From assembly GCA_030615235.1 (NCBI GenBank), contig JAUWZR010000006.1, positions 1 to 27,367 of the forward strand: a stretch of 27,367 nucleotides of DNA, read 5' to 3'. Below are positions 23,385-27,367 of this stretch, piece after piece. The notes beneath the pieces were generated by a model that saw only the letters and a list, made by a program, of their open reading frames with translations, did no database searches and was not told the DNA's origin. The DNA comes from Promethearchaeota archaeon (GTDB taxonomy: Archaea; Asgardarchaeota; Lokiarchaeia; Sigyniarchaeales; SOKP01). How positions within the stretch are numbered: position 1 is the stretch's first letter; each line of letters starts with the position of its first letter. The translations under genes were made by a program, and so were the position numbers.

Positions 23385-24131
23385 ATGGCTAAAAAAAGAA
23401 AAAAACGTGTAAGACGCGGTCATCCAGTAGCAATCCTTATTGGTCTGCATGATAACGATGCAGTATTTTGGAGAATATTCAGTGAGGCTATTAGGTTCCA
23501 CTTCAAAATAAATCGCGGAAGGAAGAGAAGAAATCAAAATAAAAAGCATCTATTTCATTTTCATGAGGAAATCATTAACACATTAAGACCTATAATTAAA
23601 GAAGGTATCAGAAGCGTAATACTGCTCTCCCCACCAAAAGAAGAATATTCAGATGAGTTTCTTAATCACGTTAATAAACATCATTCATGGTTATTAAAAA
23701 AGGGGAATAAAGGGGTTGTTTTTTCAAAGATCATAGGTAATCAGGCGAAGACTCAAAAGGATGTGTATTACCTAAAAACACAAGAATATTTTAAAGACAT
23801 CGTTGAGGAAACTTCAAATCAAGAGGCTTTGTTGATATTAGAAGAACTGACAGAGATAATTAAAAAAAATGAAAAGTTCTCAAAGATTCTTTATACTTGG
23901 GGAGAAATCGATCATGAACTAAGACTAATTAATCAAAATCCTAATTTACCTAAGCCAAATTATATTATTCTAACTGAAGAATATCTAAAAAATCCAAAAA
24001 ATAGAAACAAAACACATCGAATTTTACAAATCGCAAAAAATCTTGAGATTAAAACTAAAATCGTCAGTCAAGAATCCGAGTCGGGTATTAGAGTAAAGAA
24101 ATTTGGAGGATTAGTATGTTATTTTAAATAA
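23385..24131 (+). CDS. Pelota/eRF1-like protein lacking the N-terminal domain
   Basis: A 248-residue protein with a basic start (MAKKRKKRVRR), suggesting RNA or ribosome contact. Residues 13-140 look like the central RNase H-like domain of eRF1/Pelota: VAILIGLHDNDAVFW, a basic loop INRGRKRRNQNKK where eRF1 has its GGQ loop, then SVILLSPPKEEYSDEFL. Residues 145-248 resemble domain 3: a helical stretch, YTWGEIDHEL, NYIILTEEYLKNP and a closing ESGIRVKKFGGLVCYF, which parallels the HxxGEqLxxlGGIaAiLR end of Pelota. No GGQ is present, and the N-terminal domain that reads mRNA is missing. Vms1/VLRF1-like peptidyl-tRNA hydrolases are an alternative. It is divergent from the aIF5B operon. Ribosome rescue is a reasonable inference. 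Confidence 0.65.
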   Translation: MAKKRKKRVRRGHPVAILIGLHDNDAVFWRIFSEAIRFHFKINRGRKRRNQNKKHLFHFHEEIINTLRPIIKEGIRSVILLSPPKEEYSDEFLNHVNKHHSWLLKKGNKGVVFSKIIGNQAKTQKDVYYLKTQEYFKDIVEETSNQEALLILEELTEIIKKNEKFSKILYTWGEIDHELRLINQNPNLPKPNYIILTEEYLKNPKNRNKTHRILQIAKNLEIKTKIVSQESESGIRVKKFGGLVCYFK

Positions 24132-24157
24132 AAGTTCAATTAAGAGAAATTATCAAA

Positions 24158-27070
24158 CTAAGAAACCAATTTATTAGAAATCTTTTGTTTCGATTTTGAT
24201 GAATTATTCATATATTTCGCTAAATATGTTGATGTATGTGATTCTTTAAAACCTATAATCGATTCAGGTACGCCTTCAATAACAATAGACCCTCCACCTT
24301 CTCCTCCTTCTGGTCCAAGGTCAATGATATAATCTGAAGATTTAATTATATCCATATTATGCTCTATTACTATCACTGTATTGCCTTTATCAACCAATTT
24401 TTGAAGTACTTTCAATAAAAACTTTATGTCATGGGCATGTAATCCTACAGTTGGTTCATCTAAGATATATAATGTATTCCCTGTGCTTGTTTTCCTTAGT
24501 TCTCTTGCAATTTTCAAACGTTGAGATTCCCCTCCGCTTAAGGTTGTTGAAGATTGACCCAACTCTAGATATCCTAATCCTACATCTACAACAGTCCTTA
24601 AAGTTCGCTTTAAATTAGGAATACTATCGAAGAATTCAAGGGCTTGATGAAAAGTCATTTTTAATACATCTGAGATCGTTTTTCCTTTAAATCTTATCTC
24701 TAAGGTCTCAGCATTATATCTATAACCTTCACATAAATCGCATCTAATATACACATCTGGTAGAAAGTACATCTCTTTAAGTATATACCCGGTTCCTTTA
24801 CATTTTTTACAATGACCTGCTTTGGTATTAAAACTAAATCTACCTTTTTTATACCCTCTCTCTCTGGATTCTTCAAGTTTAGCAAAAAGTTCTCTAATAT
24901 AATCTAAAGCTTTTGTGTAAGTAGCTGGTACAGAACGAGGAGTTCTTCCGATTGGGGATTGATCTATGTTTATTATTTTGTCAATACTCTCGTATCCCTT
25001 TAATTTGTCAAAATCGCCAGCTATTAATCTGGAACTGCGAGTGTTTATTAAGTTATGTAATCCCTTGTATAAACAATCAATTATTAAGCTAGTCTTTCCA
25101 GCTCCCGAGACTCCAGTAATACACGTAAAGATACCTAAAGGTACTTTTACTTTTATATTCTTTAGGTTATTTTCTCGAGCACCTATGATTTCAATAAAAT
25201 CGTTATTCGGTTCTCGTCTATTCTTAGGGACATCTATTTTTTTCTTCCCAGATAAATATTGACCAGTTAAAGTTTTAGCTTCCAAAATTGTTTCTAAAGG
25301 ACCTTCTGCTACAATCTCTCCCCCATTTTCTCCTGCTAAAGGGCCTAAATCAATTATATGATCAGCATTGCGCATGATCTGGTCATCATGCTCTACAACA
25401 ATAACTGTATTACCCAAATCTCTTAATTTTTTCAACATATCAATCAATCGTGATATGTCTCTTTGGTGTAAACCAACGGAAGGCTCGTCTAACACATATA
25501 ACACCCCAACAAGGCTAGAACCTAACTGAGTTGCTAACCTTATTCTTTCAGCTTCGCCAACAGATAGCGTATGAGATCTTCTACTTAAAGAAATGTAATC
25601 TAAACCAACATTTTCTAAAAAAGATAACCTATCTAGTATCTCCTTTAGCACATCTTTAACAATCGTTTTTTGGATCTCGTCTAATAGCAAATCTTTGAAA
25701 AATTCCAACGAATCTTTTACCGCCAAATCTGATAATTCAGTAATATTAAGATTGTTAATTAGAACTGAGAGACTTTCAGGTTTCAACCTTTGCCCCTTGC
25801 ATTGAGGACAACTTATTTGATTCATAAAAGTTTCGTAAGTATCCCGAGCCCATTCGGATCGCGTATCCATGTACCTTCTATGTAGCATCGGAATAATTCC
25901 TTCGAAGGGTCTTACTACATGATATGAGGAAGACTTGATATCTTTCTTTTGATTATTGTAACCGTTATTTTCACTCTCAAAGTGGAATTCGATTGCTTCC
26001 TCTTCTGTTCCAAATAGAACTTTATGTAATTTCTTGGGATCAATATCCTTTATCGCAGTTTTATGGGTATCAAATTTATAGTGGTTAGCTACTTGATTTA
26101 ATGATTGCCAAAAGTACCCCGTTAACGACCCAAATCCAGGGATATTTCTGATAGGAGTGTCTTGGAGTGGTAGGTCCAAATCGTATCCTAAAACTAATGA
26201 ATAGTCAAATTCCATCACTGTTCCTAAACCACTGCAATATTTGCAACTTCCGTGAGGAATATTAAAAGAAAACATTTTATGGTCAATGGGCGGAAAAGAA
26301 ACACCACAATCTATACACGCTAAATGTTCAGAATAAATTTGTTCTCCAATGTTAAGAACTTCTACAAACACGATTCCATCAGTTAGTTCAAGAGCAGTTT
26401 CTATTGAATCGGCTAATCTAGTTTTAATATCATCCTTCATGACTAGCCTATCCACAATTACATTGATGTGATGCTTTACATTTTTTTCCATTGGAATTTC
26501 TTCATCTAAAGTATACTGAATACCATCTACTTCAACTCTGACATAGCCTTGTTTTTTAAGATCGTTTAACAAGTCTTTGTATTCGCCTTTTCTATCGCGA
26601 ATGATAGGTGCTTTGATAATAAATTTTTGGTTTACTTCCATTCCTTGCAGAATTTGTTGAATAATTTGCTGAGGTGTTTGGGGCGTAATTTCTTTACCAC
26701 AATTGGGGCAATGAGGAAGTCCAATATTAGCGAAAAGTAACCTATAATAATCATATATTTCTGTAACCGTTCCTACAGTACTTCTTGGGTTCTTTGATAA
26801 CGGTTTCTGCTCGATGGCTATAGCAGGAGAGAGTCCTTCGATTGAGTCTACGTCGGGTTTATCCATTTCTCCAAGAAATTGTCGGGCATAACTTGATAAT
26901 GACTCAAGAAACCGTCTTTGACCTTCAGCGAAAAGTGTGTTAATTACTAATGAACTTTTCCCGCTCCCACTGATACCAGTCACAACCACAAACTTATTAC
27001 GTGGTATTTTTACATCAATATTTTTTAAATTATTCTCTCTAGCACCCTTAATGACAATATATTCATTCAT
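24158..27070 (-). CDS. uvrA: UvrA, bacterial-type excision nuclease ATPase subunit
   Basis: A 970-residue UvrA, the damage-sensing ABC-type ATPase of nucleotide excision repair that works with UvrB and UvrC. Counting from the ATG at 27070: Walker A GISGSGKSS (32-40); zinc cysteines at 252, 255, 276 and 279; signature LSVGEAERIRLATQ (502-515); Walker B YVLDEPS; second Walker A GVSGAGKTS (653-661); zinc cysteines at 754, 757, 777 and 780; second signature LSGGESQRLKIA (844-855); and YILDEPT. The frame also opens upstream at a TTG (27103), but the ATG fits the N-terminus MNEYIVIKGARENNL better. In archaea uvrABC is generally viewed as acquired from bacteria. The 3' end converges on the Pelota-like gene with 26 bp between. 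uvrB and uvrC are not in this window. Confidence 0.95.
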   Translation of the reverse strand: MNEYIVIKGARENNLKNIDVKIPRNKFVVVTGISGSGKSSLVINTLFAEGQRRFLESLSSYARQFLGEMDKPDVDSIEGLSPAIAIEQKPLSKNPRSTVGTVTEIYDYYRLLFANIGLPHCPNCGKEITPQTPQQIIQQILQGMEVNQKFIIKAPIIRDRKGEYKDLLNDLKKQGYVRVEVDGIQYTLDEEIPMEKNVKHHINVIVDRLVMKDDIKTRLADSIETALELTDGIVFVEVLNIGEQIYSEHLACIDCGVSFPPIDHKMFSFNIPHGSCKYCSGLGTVMEFDYSLVLGYDLDLPLQDTPIRNIPGFGSLTGYFWQSLNQVANHYKFDTHKTAIKDIDPKKLHKVLFGTEEEAIEFHFESENNGYNNQKKDIKSSSYHVVRPFEGIIPMLHRRYMDTRSEWARDTYETFMNQISCPQCKGQRLKPESLSVLINNLNITELSDLAVKDSLEFFKDLLLDEIQKTIVKDVLKEILDRLSFLENVGLDYISLSRRSHTLSVGEAERIRLATQLGSSLVGVLYVLDEPSVGLHQRDISRLIDMLKKLRDLGNTVIVVEHDDQIMRNADHIIDLGPLAGENGGEIVAEGPLETILEAKTLTGQYLSGKKKIDVPKNRREPNNDFIEIIGARENNLKNIKVKVPLGIFTCITGVSGAGKTSLIIDCLYKGLHNLINTRSSRLIAGDFDKLKGYESIDKIINIDQSPIGRTPRSVPATYTKALDYIRELFAKLEESRERGYKKGRFSFNTKAGHCKKCKGTGYILKEMYFLPDVYIRCDLCEGYRYNAETLEIRFKGKTISDVLKMTFHQALEFFDSIPNLKRTLRTVVDVGLGYLELGQSSTTLSGGESQRLKIARELRKTSTGNTLYILDEPTVGLHAHDIKFLLKVLQKLVDKGNTVIVIEHNMDIIKSSDYIIDLGPEGGEGGGSIVIEGVPESIIGFKESHTSTYLAKYMNNSSKSKQKISNKLVS

Positions 27071-27115
27071 GTTCAACAATTTCTTTTTAATTCTGGATAT
27101 CAAAAAAGTTTTTCT

Positions 27116-27130
27116 AAGATATTATAAAAC
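27116..27130 (-). promoter_or_regulatory. TATA-like promoter of uvrA
   Basis: Minus-strand TTTTATAATATCTTA lies 45-60 bp before the chosen ATG, leaving a leader of about 20-30 nt. It is too close to the alternative TTG at 27103, which favours the ATG start. The remaining DNA to 27367 is AT-rich and shows no gene. Confidence 0.4.
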
Positions 27131-27367
27131 CTTACACTTGTATTTACAATTAAAAAATAAAATACAGAATCGGGGTATACAATTTTTAAATTATCAGCAC
27201 CTTAATAGCTATTTTTCTCAGGTAAAAAGAAAATTATACACTATATTTGGAATTTCATTAATTACTCGATAATAATCTCGGATTCAAGAAAAAATCAATT
27301 CTTAAATTTAAAAACTTCCAATCATATAATTAAATACATTCAAATTAAAAATAGAAAAAATAATATA

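Noticed and set aside
27071..27103. Upstream TTG start for uvrA adding 11 residues
   Set aside because: It lies too close to the TATA-like box, and the extra residues are not typical of UvrA. The ATG at 27070 gives the expected N-terminus.
1..27367. CRISPR array, tRNA or rRNA genes, transposase
   Set aside because: No regularly spaced repeats, no GC-rich cloverleaf-like stretch in the AT-rich gaps and no transposase motif were seen. A tRNAscan or Rfam search could still find something missed by eye.

Overview
The window is AT-rich archaeal DNA. The core genes are archaeal in type: elongation factor 2, aIF5B, a class I CCA-adding enzyme, a Taw1-family wyosine enzyme and EngB. Most genes have a TATA-like box about 20-35 bp before the start and little or no leader. 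A complete Ras/Rab-like small GTPase, a giant protein with a decayed GTPase-like N-terminus, and a C-terminal IPGYNL-hydrophobic-basic tail point to an Asgard archaeon, probably of the Lokiarchaeia type. That placement is inferred from gene content, not from a tree. No rRNA, tRNA, CRISPR array or transposase was seen.

Layout. 1-3147 (minus): the first 1049 codons of a giant alpha-solenoid protein whose 3' end lies outside the window. 3355-6404 (plus): two tandem paralogues of an unrecognised 219-residue family, a DUF2085-type membrane protein and a small alpha/beta hydrolase. 6464-7942: two minus-strand genes (a small membrane protein and a surface beta-helix protein) interrupt the plus-strand run and are bracketed by a 91-bp direct repeat copied from the hydrolase 3' end. 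8289-10791 (plus): a zinc-ribbon membrane protein followed by a winged-helix protein, probably one operon. 10803-13775: a nucleoside phosphorylase (minus), a Taw1-like radical SAM enzyme with an extra winged-helix insertion (plus), and EngB (minus).

13921-14681 (minus): one seven-helix membrane protein split by a frameshift at a TTTGGGG run. 14797-16393: a Glu-rich protein with an internal repeat, divergent from the small GTPase. 16426-18678 (minus): an EF-2 with an altered diphthamide loop. 18679-19382: a 704-bp gap holding two tiny ORFs, each with a strong Shine-Dalgarno sequence at the same 8-nt spacing. 19383-23249 (minus): a compact translation operon, aIF5B - GNAT acetyltransferase - CCA enzyme. 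23385-24131 (plus): a Pelota/eRF1-like protein without the N-terminal domain. 24158-27070 (minus): a bacterial-type UvrA.

Together, 10.8-24.1 kb is rich in translation and RNA functions (Taw1-like, EngB, EF-2, IF5B, CCA, Pelota-like). The first 10 kb and 13.9-16.4 kb carry lineage-specific membrane, surface, GTPase and solenoid proteins. The least explained items are the tiny ORFs, the Taw1 insertion, the EF-2 loop, the split membrane gene and the repeat-bracketed gene pair.
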